Below, one piece after another: positions 1 through 7,280 of a DNA stretch of 8,042 bases (position 1 is its first letter; the number at the start of each line of letters is the position of its first letter). The notes below the pieces were generated by a model. The model was not told the origin of the DNA and did not search any database. It saw only the letters and a program-made list of their open reading frames with translations. The DNA is from an uncultured Haloferula sp. (GTDB lineage: Bacteria > Verrucomicrobiota > Verrucomicrobiae > Verrucomicrobiales > Akkermansiaceae). The DNA is taken from contig CAMLOZ010000133.1 in assembly GCA_946481625.1 (NCBI GenBank), forward strand, positions 1 through 8,042, in the 5' to 3' direction. Made by a program: the position numbers and the translations under genes.

Positions 1-2
1 AG

Positions 3-263
3 CTCCGCTACCCCACTATCATTTGGTCGGTGGACCCGCTCGACTGGAAGCGCCCGGTTGCCTCCGTGATCACCTCCCGCATCCAGGCCGGCACCACGCC
101 GGGGGCCATCATCCTGGCACATGACCTTCATGCCGGCACCGTGGATGCCATGCCCGCCACCCTCGACGGCCTTCTCCGCAAGGGCTACAAGTTCGTGACC
201 GTCTCGCAGTTGCTCGCCATGGCGACTGCTCCGGCCACCGGCCCGATCGCGGCCGGCCAGTGA
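3..263 (+). CDS. Polysaccharide deacetylase (NodB homology domain), C-terminal fragment
   Basis: This is the last 86 codons of a gene that begins before the window; the reading frame is open from base 3 to the TGA at 261-263. The visible part matches the end of the NodB-type carbohydrate esterase 4 fold. There is a W-S-V-D-x-x-D-W strand (fragment residues 8-15), then a hydrophobic strand ending in A-H-D (His40, Asp41), a conserved Thr46, and the closing segment around Gly61-Tyr62 with F-V-T-V. In this family the His of the L/A-H-D motif lies in the active-site pocket, and the enzymes remove N- or O-acetyl groups from peptidoglycan, chitin-like or exopolysaccharide chains. The metal-binding motifs lie upstream and cannot be checked, so the substrate is unknown. 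A GTG at 30 is inside the domain and is not a credible start. A short Ala/Pro/Gly-rich tail follows the domain. Confidence 0.85.
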   Translation, partial: LRYPTIIWSVDPLDWKRPVASVITSRIQAGTTPGAIILAHDLHAGTVDAMPATLDGLLRKGYKFVTVSQLLAMATAPATGPIAAGQ

Positions 264-288
264 CACGCGGGCAGGTTCAGCCTTGACC

Positions 289-1989
289 ATGCCCGGGGAA
301 AGATATTTCGCGGTTCGCGACCGCCTCTCGGAACTGCTGGAGTGGATCGGCGATCTCGCCCGCGAGGTCGCGCTCGAGGAAGAACCGGACCGCCCGGCTC
401 CCGTGCTGCACCGGCCCATCCTGATCGCCGCCATCGGCGAGGTGAATTCCGGGAAATCCTCGCTGCTCAACGCGCTGGCCGGCGAGGAACTCTGTCCCGC
501 CGGTCCGCTGCCCCTCACCACGGAGGTCCGCCTTTACCGCCACGGGGCCGAGGCTGACCACGTGGTCGAGCCGCAGCTCGTCGAGGCGCGCCGCCCGGTG
601 GATTACCTGCGGAATTTCGACCTGCTGGACACGCCGGGCACGAACAGCAAGATCAACGGCCACGCCCAGATCGCGGAGCCCTTCCTGGAGCATGCGGACC
701 TGATCCTGATCGTCTTCACCGCGGAAAACCCGTGGACGGCGGCGACCTGGGATGCGGTGTCGCGGCTCTCCCCGGAGGCCCTTGCGCGGACGGCGCTGGT
801 GGTGCAGCGGATCGACCTGAAGCAGCCGCAGGACATCCCGATCATCCTCGGACACATGCGGGATCTCTCGCTGAAGCGGCTCGGCCAGGTGCTGCCCATT
901 TTCCCGGTCGCCGCCCGCCACGCGCTGGAGGCGAAGCAGACGAACCACGCCGACCGCGAGACCTGGCGGGCGAGCCGCTTCTCGGACATCGAGCACTTCA
1001 TCTCCGAGCGCATCTGCGAGTCGATGGACCGCCGCCAGATCCTCCACGACGCCTGGCATCATGCGGCCCGCACGCTGCGGCGGCTGGAAAACCGTTTCGA
1101 CGGCCAGCGCCGCGGGATGGAGGACGACGCCTATTTCCTCGGCAACATCGAGCGCGAGATGGATTCGCTGCGCGACAACTCGCTGGAGGCCGCGACCCAG
1201 GCGCTGGGCGAGGCGCTGAAGCGCTACCGCAGCGAGGTGGATGCGGTGGTGCGGCACTTGCGCGCGAAGCTCGGCTGGTGGCGTTCGCTCGCGCGGCTCT
1301 TCACCGGGGATGGCACCGCGGCGGGGGTCGAGGCACGCTTCGCCGCGCGGATGCAGGAAGTCGCGACCGGCTTCGCGAAGGACGATGCGGCGCGGCTCGT
1401 GGACGCTTGTTCCGCGCATTGGGAGACGGTCCGTCCGCGGGTCAAGGAGCGGATGGGCTTCGAGCCCGGTCCCTGCGATGTGGCGGGAGTTCACCGCGAG
1501 GGCGTGATCGCGCGCTTCGTGGCCCGCTTGGAGAAGGCGGTCCCGCAAGCGCTGGCCGGGCTGCGGGTGCGCGGCGTGCTCGATCCGCTGGTGCGGCGCC
1601 GGAATGCCTCGCTCAAGGGGTTCACGGCGATCGGGCTGGTCCTCGTGATCGCGGCAGGTGCCAGCGGGACATTCGTTTCGCAGCAGCTCGCGGTGATCCT
1701 GCTGATTTCCGCGCTGATCGTTTTCTTCTTCGCCGCCTTGGTTTCGTGGATCAGCGCCGCCCGCATCGCCGCCGGCTACCGCGAACGCCTGCTCGCCGGG
1801 GCACCCACTTTCACCGAGGGCCTGAAGGCGGACCACGGCGAGGCGATCCGCTTTCTCTTCCGCGATTACTCCGGCAGCCTGCTGGAGGTGCGACGCAGGC
1901 TGGCCACGGAAAAGGCCGCGCTGCAGCCGCGGCTGGAGCGGTCGAACTCCCTGTATATCGCGCTCAAGTCGGTGGAGCTGGATCTCTGA
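289..1989 (+). CDS. Dynamin-like large GTPase with C-terminal transmembrane hairpin
   Basis: This encodes 566 residues from ATG 289; a TTG two codons earlier (283) is also possible, and neither has a clear ribosome site. The N-terminal third is a GTPase domain. The P-loop G-E-V-N-S-G-K-S-S lies at residues 50-58, candidate switch I threonines at 77-78, and the G3 motif D-T-P-G at 114-117. The G4 position reads V-Q-R-I-D (172-176) instead of the usual N/T-K-x-D, and P-V-A-A-R at 206-210 is a possible G5. A long charged, helix-rich region follows (about 235-440). Two hydrophobic segments at about 444-464 and 466-487 are separated only by a short turn, and a charged helical tail of about 75 residues closes the protein. 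This plan is typical of bacterial dynamin-like proteins, which bind and reshape membranes. No partner gene is visible. It follows the deacetylase by 25 bp and may share its transcript. The family call is firm; the cellular role is unknown. Confidence 0.82.
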   Translation: MPGERYFAVRDRLSELLEWIGDLAREVALEEEPDRPAPVLHRPILIAAIGEVNSGKSSLLNALAGEELCPAGPLPLTTEVRLYRHGAEADHVVEPQLVEARRPVDYLRNFDLLDTPGTNSKINGHAQIAEPFLEHADLILIVFTAENPWTAATWDAVSRLSPEALARTALVVQRIDLKQPQDIPIILGHMRDLSLKRLGQVLPIFPVAARHALEAKQTNHADRETWRASRFSDIEHFISERICESMDRRQILHDAWHHAARTLRRLENRFDGQRRGMEDDAYFLGNIEREMDSLRDNSLEAATQALGEALKRYRSEVDAVVRHLRAKLGWWRSLARLFTGDGTAAGVEARFAARMQEVATGFAKDDAARLVDACSAHWETVRPRVKERMGFEPGPCDVAGVHREGVIARFVARLEKAVPQALAGLRVRGVLDPLVRRRNASLKGFTAIGLVLVIAAGASGTFVSQQLAVILLISALIVFFFAALVSWISAARIAAGYRERLLAGAPTFTEGLKADHGEAIRFLFRDYSGSLLEVRRRLATEKAALQPRLERSNSLYIALKSVELDL

Positions 1990-2021
1990 TCCGGTCCGCC
2001 CGCGGATAAATCCGACTTCAC

Positions 2022-2033
2022 GACGGGCCCGTC
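2022..2033. repeat. 12-bp perfect palindrome GACGGGCCCGTC
   Basis: GACGGG is followed directly by its reverse complement CCCGTC, with no loop. It lies 33 bp after the GTPase stop. With no spacer it cannot form a tight RNA hairpin and it lacks a T-tract, so it is a poor terminator candidate; a protein-binding site or chance in GC-rich DNA are the alternatives. Confidence 0.4.
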
Positions 2034-2065
2034 ATCGCCCGCCGCCCCGGGTGGGTCTTGGAAAA

Positions 2066-2083
2066 CTACGATGCCTTTCGTAG
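2066..2083. repeat. Perfect inverted repeat CTACGA-N6-TCGTAG, possible operator or enhancer site
   Basis: Two exact 6-bp arms are separated by TGCCTT, embedded in a locally AT-richer patch (GGAAAACTACG). The arm spacing fits a dimeric helix-turn-helix regulator. Its centre is about 205 bp before the transcription start predicted from the sigma-54-like promoter at 2256-2271, which is within the range in which enhancer-binding proteins can act. The sequence is not the NtrC consensus (TGCACC-N5-GGTGCA), so the regulator is unknown. Confidence 0.45.
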
Positions 2084-2255
2084 CGAGGTCGTGGATCCTT
2101 ATCCGCCGGCGAGGAACTCCATCGGGGCGGAATCCGCACGCCCGCTGCCGGGCACGCGGTTCTCCTGGTCGGTCGCCCGCATCCTCCTCCGGGAAGCCGG
2201 GCGAATGACAGCACCCTGAGGCGATGTCCCACTCTCCGGCAAGCTGCACGCCGGG

Positions 2256-2271
2256 TGGCACGGCAGGTGCT
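2256..2271 (+). promoter_or_regulatory. Sigma-54 (RpoN) type -24/-12 promoter for urt-ure genes
   Basis: The sequence is TGGCACG-GCAG-GTGCT, against the sigma-54 consensus TGGCACG-N4-TTGCW. All seven -24 positions match, the essential GG and GC are 10 bp apart as required, and only the first T of the -12 element is replaced (by G). Transcription would start near 2282, at or just before the start of urtB. RpoN control of nitrogen-scavenging genes fits urea uptake and urease. An imperfect TGCAC/GTGGCA pair at 2245-2260 overlaps the -24 element and is too close to serve as a normal enhancer. That the motif is seen is certain; that it is used is inference. Confidence 0.6.
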
Positions 2272-2281
2272 TTTGCTCGCC

Positions 2282-4033
2282 ATGCCGCTTGTGTCGCCAG
2301 GGAAAAACGGTGGATTCGGCTGTCATCTCCGTTGGTTGATGGGAGCTGCCGCGATGCTCGCGTTTCCGCTCGCCGCCGCGGAATCCACTTCCCGGTCTCC
2401 ACGGGAGATCGTGGCCGAGGCCGCCGTCCAGACCGATGCCGACCTGCAGAAGGAGCTCGTGGCGGGCCTCGCCACCGGAGATCCCGAGGAGGTAACGCGC
2501 TGGCTGGCGAAGTGGAAGGAAGGCGAGATCTTCCTGTATCAGGACGCCGAGGGAAAGGACCTGGCGGTCCTGCTCGAGGGCGAGCCCGACGGCGACGAAC
2601 GGTTCGCCCTGACTTCCCTGGTCACGGGCGAGGCCGTGAAGGGTGCCGACGGCGCACCGGTGCGGATGAAAAGGGATGACCTCTACATGGCGGACACCGA
2701 CTCGTCGTTGCGCCGCGTCATGAAGGGGGTGACCGACCGGGCGGCGCTCTCTTCACCCGACCCCGGGAAGCGCCTCCGCGCCGTGCAAGATACCGGGCTG
2801 GAGCAGGATATCGCCAAACTGCCGCTGCTCGAGCAGCTTGCGGCATCGGAACAGAACGGCAAGGTGAAGGCCGCCCTGGCTGAAGCCATGGCCATGCTCG
2901 AACTCTGCTCCCCCGACCCCGCCATCCGCCAGGCGGCGGTGGCGGAACTGGGAGAAATGGGCTCGATCGCCTCACAGCAAGCGATCAAGACCGTCCGGGG
3001 TGAAGCCGAGGCAGCCGGCCAGAGCAGCCTGGCCGCCGCTTGCGACAAGGCCCAGCGCGACATCGACAGCCACATCTCCTTCGTGAACTCCGCCGGCACG
3101 TTGTTCCGCGGGCTTTCCCTCGGCAGCGTGTTGCTCGTCGTGGCCATCGGCCTGGCGATCACCTTCGGCCTGATGGGCGTGATCAACATGGCTCACGGCG
3201 AACTCATCGTGGTCGGCGCTTACACCACCTATCTGGTCCAAAACCTCTTCGCCGGTGGCATCAACATGTCGCCCTTCGGCATCGCGATCAACATCCCGGG
3301 GATGAACCTGACCGGCAGCTCCTGGGGTCTCTATTTCCTCGTCGCCATCCCCGCGAGTTTCCTTGCCGCCGCCGGTGTCGGCCTCCTCCTGGAGCGCGGG
3401 ATCATCCGGTTCCTCTACAAACGGCCGCTCGAGTCCCTGCTCGCCACCTGGGGGGTCTCGATGGTGATGCAGCAGCTCTTCCGCCTCGTCTTCGGCGCGA
3501 ACAACGTGCAGGTGGAAAGCCCCGCCTACCTCTCCGGCAACTGGACCCTCAACGACATCGTCTTCGGCTGGAACCGCGTGTTCGTGATCCTCTTCGCCGT
3601 GCTCATCATCTTCGCAACGTGGCTGGTCCTGACCAAGACCTCGCTCGGCCTTTTGATCCGTGCCGTGATGCAGAACCGGGGAATGGCGGCGTGCATGGGA
3701 GTGCGGACCGAGCGGGTGAACATGATGACCTTCGCATTCGGCAGCGGCCTCGCCGGCCTTGCCGGAGCCTTCCTGTCCCAAATCGGCAATGTGGGCCCGA
3801 ACCTCGGCCAGAACTACATTGTCGATTCCTTCATGACCGTCGTCGTCGGCGGCGTGGGAAATATCATGGGCACCGTGATCAGCGCCCTCGGCATCGGCAT
3901 GGCGGACCAGTCGCTGCAGCAAACGCTCGGCGATCCCGTCACCGGGAAAATCCTCGTCCTCGGAGCCATCATCCTCTTCCTCCAGTGGAAGCCCTCGGGC
4001 CTCTTCGCCACCCGCTCCCGAAGCCTCGACTGA
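2282..4033 (+). CDS. urtB: Urea ABC transporter permease UrtB, with signal peptide and long N-terminal soluble domain
   Basis: This is one of the two membrane subunits of the UrtABCDE urea importer; 583 residues from ATG 2282. Residues 1-33 look like a signal peptide (H-L-R before a hydrophobic stretch ending in L-A-A-A). Residues about 40-265 form a soluble, probably periplasmic, helical domain with HEAT-like pieces (S-S-P-D-P near 157 and C-S-P-D-P near 209 each start a helix pair). The LivH-type permease follows from about 270 to 575. It has the typical V-I-N-M-A-H-G-E segment at 300-307 and a cytoplasmic loop around 459-480 (I-R-A-V-M-Q-N-R through R-T-E-R-V-N) that contacts the ATPases. 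UrtB proteins commonly carry such an N-terminal extension. The start is uncertain: GTG 2255 lies inside the proposed promoter, GTG 2291 is possible, and ATG 2339 would lack a basic n-region. A weak AGGTG lies 12 bp before 2282. The stop overlaps the urtC start. No urtA precedes it. Confidence 0.93.
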   Translation: MPLVSPGKNGGFGCHLRWLMGAAAMLAFPLAAAESTSRSPREIVAEAAVQTDADLQKELVAGLATGDPEEVTRWLAKWKEGEIFLYQDAEGKDLAVLLEGEPDGDERFALTSLVTGEAVKGADGAPVRMKRDDLYMADTDSSLRRVMKGVTDRAALSSPDPGKRLRAVQDTGLEQDIAKLPLLEQLAASEQNGKVKAALAEAMAMLELCSPDPAIRQAAVAELGEMGSIASQQAIKTVRGEAEAAGQSSLAAACDKAQRDIDSHISFVNSAGTLFRGLSLGSVLLVVAIGLAITFGLMGVINMAHGELIVVGAYTTYLVQNLFAGGINMSPFGIAINIPGMNLTGSSWGLYFLVAIPASFLAAAGVGLLLERGIIRFLYKRPLESLLATWGVSMVMQQLFRLVFGANNVQVESPAYLSGNWTLNDIVFGWNRVFVILFAVLIIFATWLVLTKTSLGLLIRAVMQNRGMAACMGVRTERVNMMTFAFGSGLAGLAGAFLSQIGNVGPNLGQNYIVDSFMTVVVGGVGNIMGTVISALGIGMADQSLQQTLGDPVTGKILVLGAIILFLQWKPSGLFATRSRSLD

Positions 4034-5163
4034 TGACTACCTCGCTCTCCGCCAAGGGCCCCAATCTCCTCCTCGCCGCGATCGCGCTCTTCCTCGTGGT
4101 GGTGATGCCGTCGCTCAATGCCGCGGGCCTCGTCTCCGACTTCACGCTCAATACCTGGGGGAAGTACGTCTGCTATGCCATCCTCGCCATCGCGGTGGAC
4201 CTGCTGTGGGGCTACACCGGCCTGCTGTGCCTCGGCCAAGCGCTGTTCTTCAGCCTCGGCGGCTACATGCTCGGCATGCACCTCATGCTGATGATCGGGA
4301 AACTGGGGGCCTACAAGAGCGACCTGCCCGACTTCATGGTCTTCCTCGGCTATCAGGAATTGCCGGCCTTCTGGAAGCCCTTCTACTCCTTCCCCTTCGC
4401 GGCCCTGATGGTCTTCATCGTCCCCGGCGTGCTGGCGGGGATCTTCGGCTTTCTCGCCTTCCGCTCGCGGATCAAGGGCGTCTATTTCTCGATCCTCACC
4501 CAGGCGCTGACCTACGGCGCCGCGCTGATGTTCTTCCGGAACGAGATGAAGATGGGCGGGAACAACGGCTTCACCGACTTCCGGACCATCCTGGGCGAGG
4601 ACCTCCGCTCCGGCGAGACCAAGCGGCTGCTCTACATCGCCTCCGCGATCACCCTGGTGCTCGTGCTCCTCGGCTGCAAATGGCTGACGCGCTCGCGCTT
4701 CGGCCTGATCCAGCGCGCCATCCGCGACAGCGAGAACCGCGTGCTCTTCTCCGGCTACTCGGCGGCCAACTTCAAGCTCTTCATCTTCGTGGTCTGCGCG
4801 ATGATCGCCGCGGTGGGCGGAGCGCTTTACGTGCCGCAGGTGGGCATCATCAATCCGAGCGAGATGATGACCGAGAAGTCGCTCGAAGCCGTCGTCTGGG
4901 TCGCCGTCGGCGGCCGCGGGACCCTGGTCGGCCCGATCATCGGCGCGATCCTCGTCAACTACCTCAAGAGCTGGGCCACGACGAAGTATCCGGACTATTG
5001 GCTCATCATCATGGGTGCGAGCTTCGTGCTCGTCGTCCTCTTCATGCCGAAGGGCATCGTCGGGCTGCCCGGCCAGGTCCGCGAATGGCTCGCACGCCGC
5101 GAGGGCCGGCTTCTCGCCGCCGCTGAAGACGATCTCCTCAACCCCGCCGCCGAAACCGAATGA
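4033..5163 (+). CDS. urtC: Urea ABC transporter permease UrtC
   Basis: This is the second, LivM-type membrane subunit of the urea importer; 376 residues, usual for UrtC. Hydrophobic segments run from residue 11 to about 340. The LivM-type core includes D-L-L-W-G-Y-T-G (56-63) followed by [14 protein letters not shown] (65-78). The segment [10 protein letters not shown] (149-158) and the N-N-G-F-T-D loop (177-182) are typical of UrtC. The ATPase-coupling loop is near 224-245 ([13 protein letters not shown]), and G-G-R-G-T-L-V-G-P is at 293-301. A charged tail follows from about 350. The start is fixed by a TGATG overlap with urtB and there is no visible Shine-Dalgarno sequence, so translation is probably coupled. 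It overlaps urtD by 4 bp. In branched-chain amino acid (Liv) systems the paralogue is LivM; the neighbouring UrtD signature and the urease genes settle the urea assignment. Confidence 0.94.
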   Translation: MTTSLSAKGPNLLLAAIALFLVVVMPSLNAAGLVSDFTLNTWGKYVCYAILAIAVDLLWGYTGLLCLGQALFFSLGGYMLGMHLMLMIGKLGAYKSDLPDFMVFLGYQELPAFWKPFYSFPFAALMVFIVPGVLAGIFGFLAFRSRIKGVYFSILTQALTYGAALMFFRNEMKMGGNNGFTDFRTILGEDLRSGETKRLLYIASAITLVLVLLGCKWLTRSRFGLIQRAIRDSENRVLFSGYSAANFKLFIFVVCAMIAAVGGALYVPQVGIINPSEMMTEKSLEAVVWVAVGGRGTLVGPIIGAILVNYLKSWATTKYPDYWLIIMGASFVLVVLFMPKGIVGLPGQVREWLARREGRLLAAAEDDLLNPAAETE

Positions 5164-5927
5164 GCATGCAGCATTACCTCCTGGCCGCGGAGGGACTGAA
5201 CAAGTCCTTCTCCGGATTCCAGGCGATCCGCGACCTGAACTTCGTGCTGCAAAAGGGCGAACTGCGCACCGTCATCGGGCCAAACGGCGCGGGGAAGACC
5301 ACCTTCCTCGATCTCATCACCGGACGCACCAAGCCCGACAGCGGCACGCTGCACTTCGAGCAGACGCACGATCTGCTGAAGATGAACGAATACCAGATCT
5401 ACCGCCTCGGCATCGGCCGGAAATTCCAGACGCCCACCGTGTACGTGGACCACACCGTGCGGGAAAACCTGCTGCTCTCGCTGGCCGGATCGCGCGGGAT
5501 TTTCCATTCGCTCTTCGGCCGTGTCCGCAAGGACCAGGAAGAGCGGATGGATGAGATCCTCACCACCATCAAGCTCACCGAAAGGGGCCACGCCAAAGCC
5601 GGCTCGCTCGCGCACGGGCAGAAACAGTGGCTGGAAATCGGCATGCTGCTCGCCCAGGACGCGAAACTCCTGTTGGTCGATGAACCGGCCGCCGGCATGA
5701 CCGATGAGGAAACCCACCGCACCGGCGAACTGCTGCTGTCGCTCGCCGGCAAACACACCATCGTCGTGATCGAGCACGACATGACCTTCGTCCGCCAGAT
5801 TTCCCAAGGTCGTCTGGTCACGGTTCTCCATCAGGGCAACGTCCTTTGCGAAGGACCCGTCGACAAGGTCCAGAACGACGAGCGCGTCATCGAGGTCTAT
5901 CTCGGCCGCAAGAAGAAAGCCGCATGA
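5160..5927 (+). CDS. urtD: Urea ABC transporter ATP-binding protein UrtD
   Basis: This is one of two cytoplasmic ATPases that power urea import through UrtBC; 255 residues. The Walker A motif G-P-N-G-A-G-K-T is at 40-47, the Q-loop glutamine at 90 (K-F-Q-T-P), the signature L-A-H-G-Q at 150-154, Walker B L-L-L-V-D-E-P at 170-176 and the switch histidine at 206 (I-E-H-D-M). The stretch [12 protein letters not shown] after the signature, with H-G replacing the usual G-G, is characteristic of UrtD and separates it from LivG. All catalytic residues are present and the length is normal. The start ATG overlaps the urtC stop (ATGA), and the stop overlaps the urtE start in the same way, so the three genes are tightly coupled. 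A second ATG at codon 3 could be used instead. Confidence 0.95.
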   Translation: MSMQHYLLAAEGLNKSFSGFQAIRDLNFVLQKGELRTVIGPNGAGKTTFLDLITGRTKPDSGTLHFEQTHDLLKMNEYQIYRLGIGRKFQTPTVYVDHTVRENLLLSLAGSRGIFHSLFGRVRKDQEERMDEILTTIKLTERGHAKAGSLAHGQKQWLEIGMLLAQDAKLLLVDEPAAGMTDEETHRTGELLLSLAGKHTIVVIEHDMTFVRQISQGRLVTVLHQGNVLCEGPVDKVQNDERVIEVYLGRKKKAA

Positions 5928-6649
5928 GCGCCACCTCCATCGAAGCTCCTTCGCTTGCCGTCGCCGACCTGTCCGTCTCGATCGGAGGCAGCCGCATCCT
6001 GCGCGGCGTGAGCCTCGAGATCCGGCCGAAGACGGTCTTCTGTCTCATGGGCCGCAACGGTGTCGGCAAGACCACGACCCTCAAGGCGATCACCGGCCTC
6101 ATGGCCGCCGACAGCGGCAGCGTGATCTTCACCGGCGAAGACATCTCCCGCCTCAGCCCGGAAAAACGTGCCCTGCGCGGCCTGGGCTTCGTGCCTCAAG
6201 GACGGGAGATTTTTCCCCAGCTCACCGTCGAGGAGAACCTCCACGTGGGCACCGTCGCCCGCGGGCGCAAGCCGAAGAAGGCGGAACTCGACCGCATCTT
6301 CACGCTCTTTCCGATCATCAAGGAGTTCCTCCCCCGCAAAGGCGGCATGCTCTCCGGCGGCCAGCAGCAGCAGCTCGCGATCGGCCGCGCCCTGCTCACC
6401 CGCCCGAAGCTGCTCATCCTGGACGAGCCGACCGAGGGCATCCAGCCGAACATCATCGACCAGATCGGCGATGCCATCAAGATGCTGCGGGAGGAGGGCG
6501 AGATGGCCATCCTTCTGGTCGAGCAGTACTTGGACTTCTGCAAGGAGCTGGGAGACGATTTTTGCATTCTCGAGCGCGGCCGGGTTGCCGCGAATGGTCC
6601 GATGAGCGGACTCAGCGAAAACCTCATCAAGGAATACCTCACCGTCTGA
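5924..6649 (+). CDS. urtE: Urea ABC transporter ATP-binding protein UrtE
   Basis: This is the LivF-type ATPase partner of UrtD in the urea importer; 241 residues. Walker A G-R-N-G-V-G-K-T is at 43-50, the Q-loop glutamine at 92 (V-P-Q-G-R-E-I-F, a LivF/UrtE hallmark), L-S-G-G-Q at 143-147 followed by a run of Q, and Walker B L-L-I-L-D-E-P at 163-169 followed by T-E-G-I-Q-P. The switch position carries Gln (V-E-Q, 199-201) instead of His, as is usual in this subfamily. The N-terminus is about ten residues longer than the first conserved strand. The start ATG overlaps the urtD stop; the frame is open further upstream (from 5846), but that part is a shadow of urtD. Only two bases separate its stop from the next gene. 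Confidence 0.94.
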   Translation: MSATSIEAPSLAVADLSVSIGGSRILRGVSLEIRPKTVFCLMGRNGVGKTTTLKAITGLMAADSGSVIFTGEDISRLSPEKRALRGLGFVPQGREIFPQLTVEENLHVGTVARGRKPKKAELDRIFTLFPIIKEFLPRKGGMLSGGQQQQLAIGRALLTRPKLLILDEPTEGIQPNIIDQIGDAIKMLREEGEMAILLVEQYLDFCKELGDDFCILERGRVAANGPMSGLSENLIKEYLTV

Positions 6650-6651
6650 TC

Positions 6652-6918
6652 ATGATCCGAAAGAAGCTCACCCGGCTGATCGCCTTCCTGCCTGCCATCG
6701 CCTTCGCTCACCCCGGCCACTATCATCCGCCCGGCGAGGACGACGAGTTCGACCAAGTGCGCGCCGACTATCTCCACCTCCACGGCTTTCTGGAGATCGG
6801 CCTCATGGCCGTCGCGGTTGCCGCCATCACCGTCTTCCGCTTCCATTCGAACCGCAAGGTCCGCATTGCCGCCGCCGTCGCCTTCGGCGGTTCGCTCGCC
6901 CTCATCGCCGCGCTCTGA
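6652..6918 (+). CDS. Small His-rich exported membrane protein of unknown function between urtE and ureA
   Basis: I do not recognise a named family. The 88-residue product starts with a signal-like sequence: basic R-K-K-L-T-R at 3-8, a hydrophobic core at 9-18, and a likely cut after A-F-A (17-19). Cutting there leaves a mature protein beginning H-P-G-H-Y-H-P-P, followed by an acidic E-D-D-E-F-D and then H-L-H-G-F-L-E (42-48). Two hydrophobic segments follow, about 49-62 and 72-88, with R-F-H-S-N-R-K between them. The last segment runs to the C-terminus. The A-H-P-G-H start after the signal peptide, and a later H-G-x-x-E, recall the HupE/UreJ nickel permeases, but those have about twice the length and more membrane segments. 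Its position, 2 bp after urtE and 9 bp before ureA, implies co-transcription. A role in metal (nickel) or urea handling in the envelope is an inference only. Confidence 0.72.
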   Translation: MIRKKLTRLIAFLPAIAFAHPGHYHPPGEDDEFDQVRADYLHLHGFLEIGLMAVAVAAITVFRFHSNRKVRIAAAVAFGGSLALIAAL

Positions 6919-6927
6919 CCCCGCGCC

Positions 6928-7230
6928 ATGCACCTTTCCCCGCGTGAACAGGAGAAGCTGCTCGTCGTCGTCGCTGCCGACCTCGCCCGCCGCCGCCGCG
7001 ACCGCGGCTTGAAGCTCAATCACCCGGAGACCGTCGCCCTCATCACCGCCGAAATCTTCGAAGGCGCGCGCGATGGCAGGTCCGTCGCCGATCTCATGAG
7101 CTACGGCACCACCCTTGTCACCCGCGACCAGGTCATGGAAGGCGTCGCCGAGATGATCCACGACATCCAGGTCGAAGCCACCTTCCCGGATGGCACCAAG
7201 CTCGTCACCGTCCACCACCCCGTCCGATGA
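6928..7230 (+). CDS. ureA: Urease subunit gamma UreA
   Basis: This is the small gamma subunit of nickel urease (urea + H2O to two ammonia + CO2); it makes up the trimeric enzyme with UreB and UreC in the cytoplasm. It has exactly 100 residues, the usual UreA length. Family marks are [11 protein letters not shown] at the N-terminus, [14 protein letters not shown] (21-34) and A-L-I-T-A-E-I-x-E-G-A-R-D-G (37-50). They continue with the M-S-Y-G-T segment (57-61), [26 protein letters not shown] near the end, and a short V-R tail. The ATG is fixed by family alignment; no Shine-Dalgarno sequence is seen in front of it. It is not fused to UreB, unlike in Helicobacter. Confidence 0.97.
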   Translation: MHLSPREQEKLLVVVAADLARRRRDRGLKLNHPETVALITAEIFEGARDGRSVADLMSYGTTLVTRDQVMEGVAEMIHDIQVEATFPDGTKLVTVHHPVR

Positions 7231-7238
7231 GCTTCGAT

Positions 7239-7280
7239 CGTCTCCAATCTTCAATCGGAAATCTCCAATCGGCCATCGAC
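7239..7280. repeat. Degenerate 7-bp tandem repeat (AATCNNN type) between ureA and ureB
   Basis: Read in steps of seven the units are CGTCTCC, AATCTTC, AATCGGA, AATCTCC, AATCGGC and CATCGAC. Four consecutive units share AATC and all six have TC at positions 3-4; the last three positions vary among a few triplets (TTC, GGA, TCC, GGC). The block fills nearly the whole 52-bp gap in an otherwise gapless operon and ends 2 bp before the ureB GTG. Similar short heptamer arrays (STRR) are known between genes in heterocystous cyanobacteria; the function is unknown. Confidence 0.75.

Larger units (their letters stand above)
1990..2281. other. Non-coding gap before the urea operon
   Basis: This is the only stretch near 300 bases without a supported gene. 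No rho-independent terminator with a T-run is visible after the GTPase. It contains a 12-bp palindrome (2022-2033), a perfect 6-bp dyad (2066-2083), a small GC hairpin with 5-bp arms GCCCG/CGGGC (2140-2153) and a sigma-54-like promoter (2256-2271). One plus-strand frame is stop-free from 2010 to 2216 but has no ATG near its front and resembles no family I know. Confidence 0.7.

Noticed and set aside
277..1836. Long minus-strand open frame (519 codons) opposite the GTPase gene
   Set aside because: It mirrors the codons of a clearly recognised GTPase, has a low-complexity R/H/E/G-rich translation and no motif; typical shadow in high-GC DNA.
1989..2007. Terminator hairpin just after the GTPase gene (ATCCG...CGGAT)
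   Set aside because: It has only a 5-bp stem with a 9-base loop and no T-run follows.
2180..2281. Possible cobalamin or guanidine riboswitch (GGGAAGCCGGGCGAA at about 2191)
   Set aside because: It begins like the cobalamin core GGGAA, but the pairing partners and the B12 box are missing, and the ykkC conserved motifs are absent.
2224..2679. 151-codon plus-strand open frame overlapping the start of urtB
   Set aside because: It lies out of frame with urtB, turns into R/G-rich sequence across the conserved UrtB domain and has no recognisable feature.
2972..3922. Minus-strand open frame (316 codons) opposite urtB
   Set aside because: The translation is H/E/D/G-rich and motif-free, while the plus strand encodes conserved permease motifs.
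3040..4032. Upstream extension of the urtC frame inside urtB
   Set aside because: The R/P/H-rich translation is a frame shadow of urtB; the real UrtC begins at ATG 4033 with a membrane segment and normal family length.
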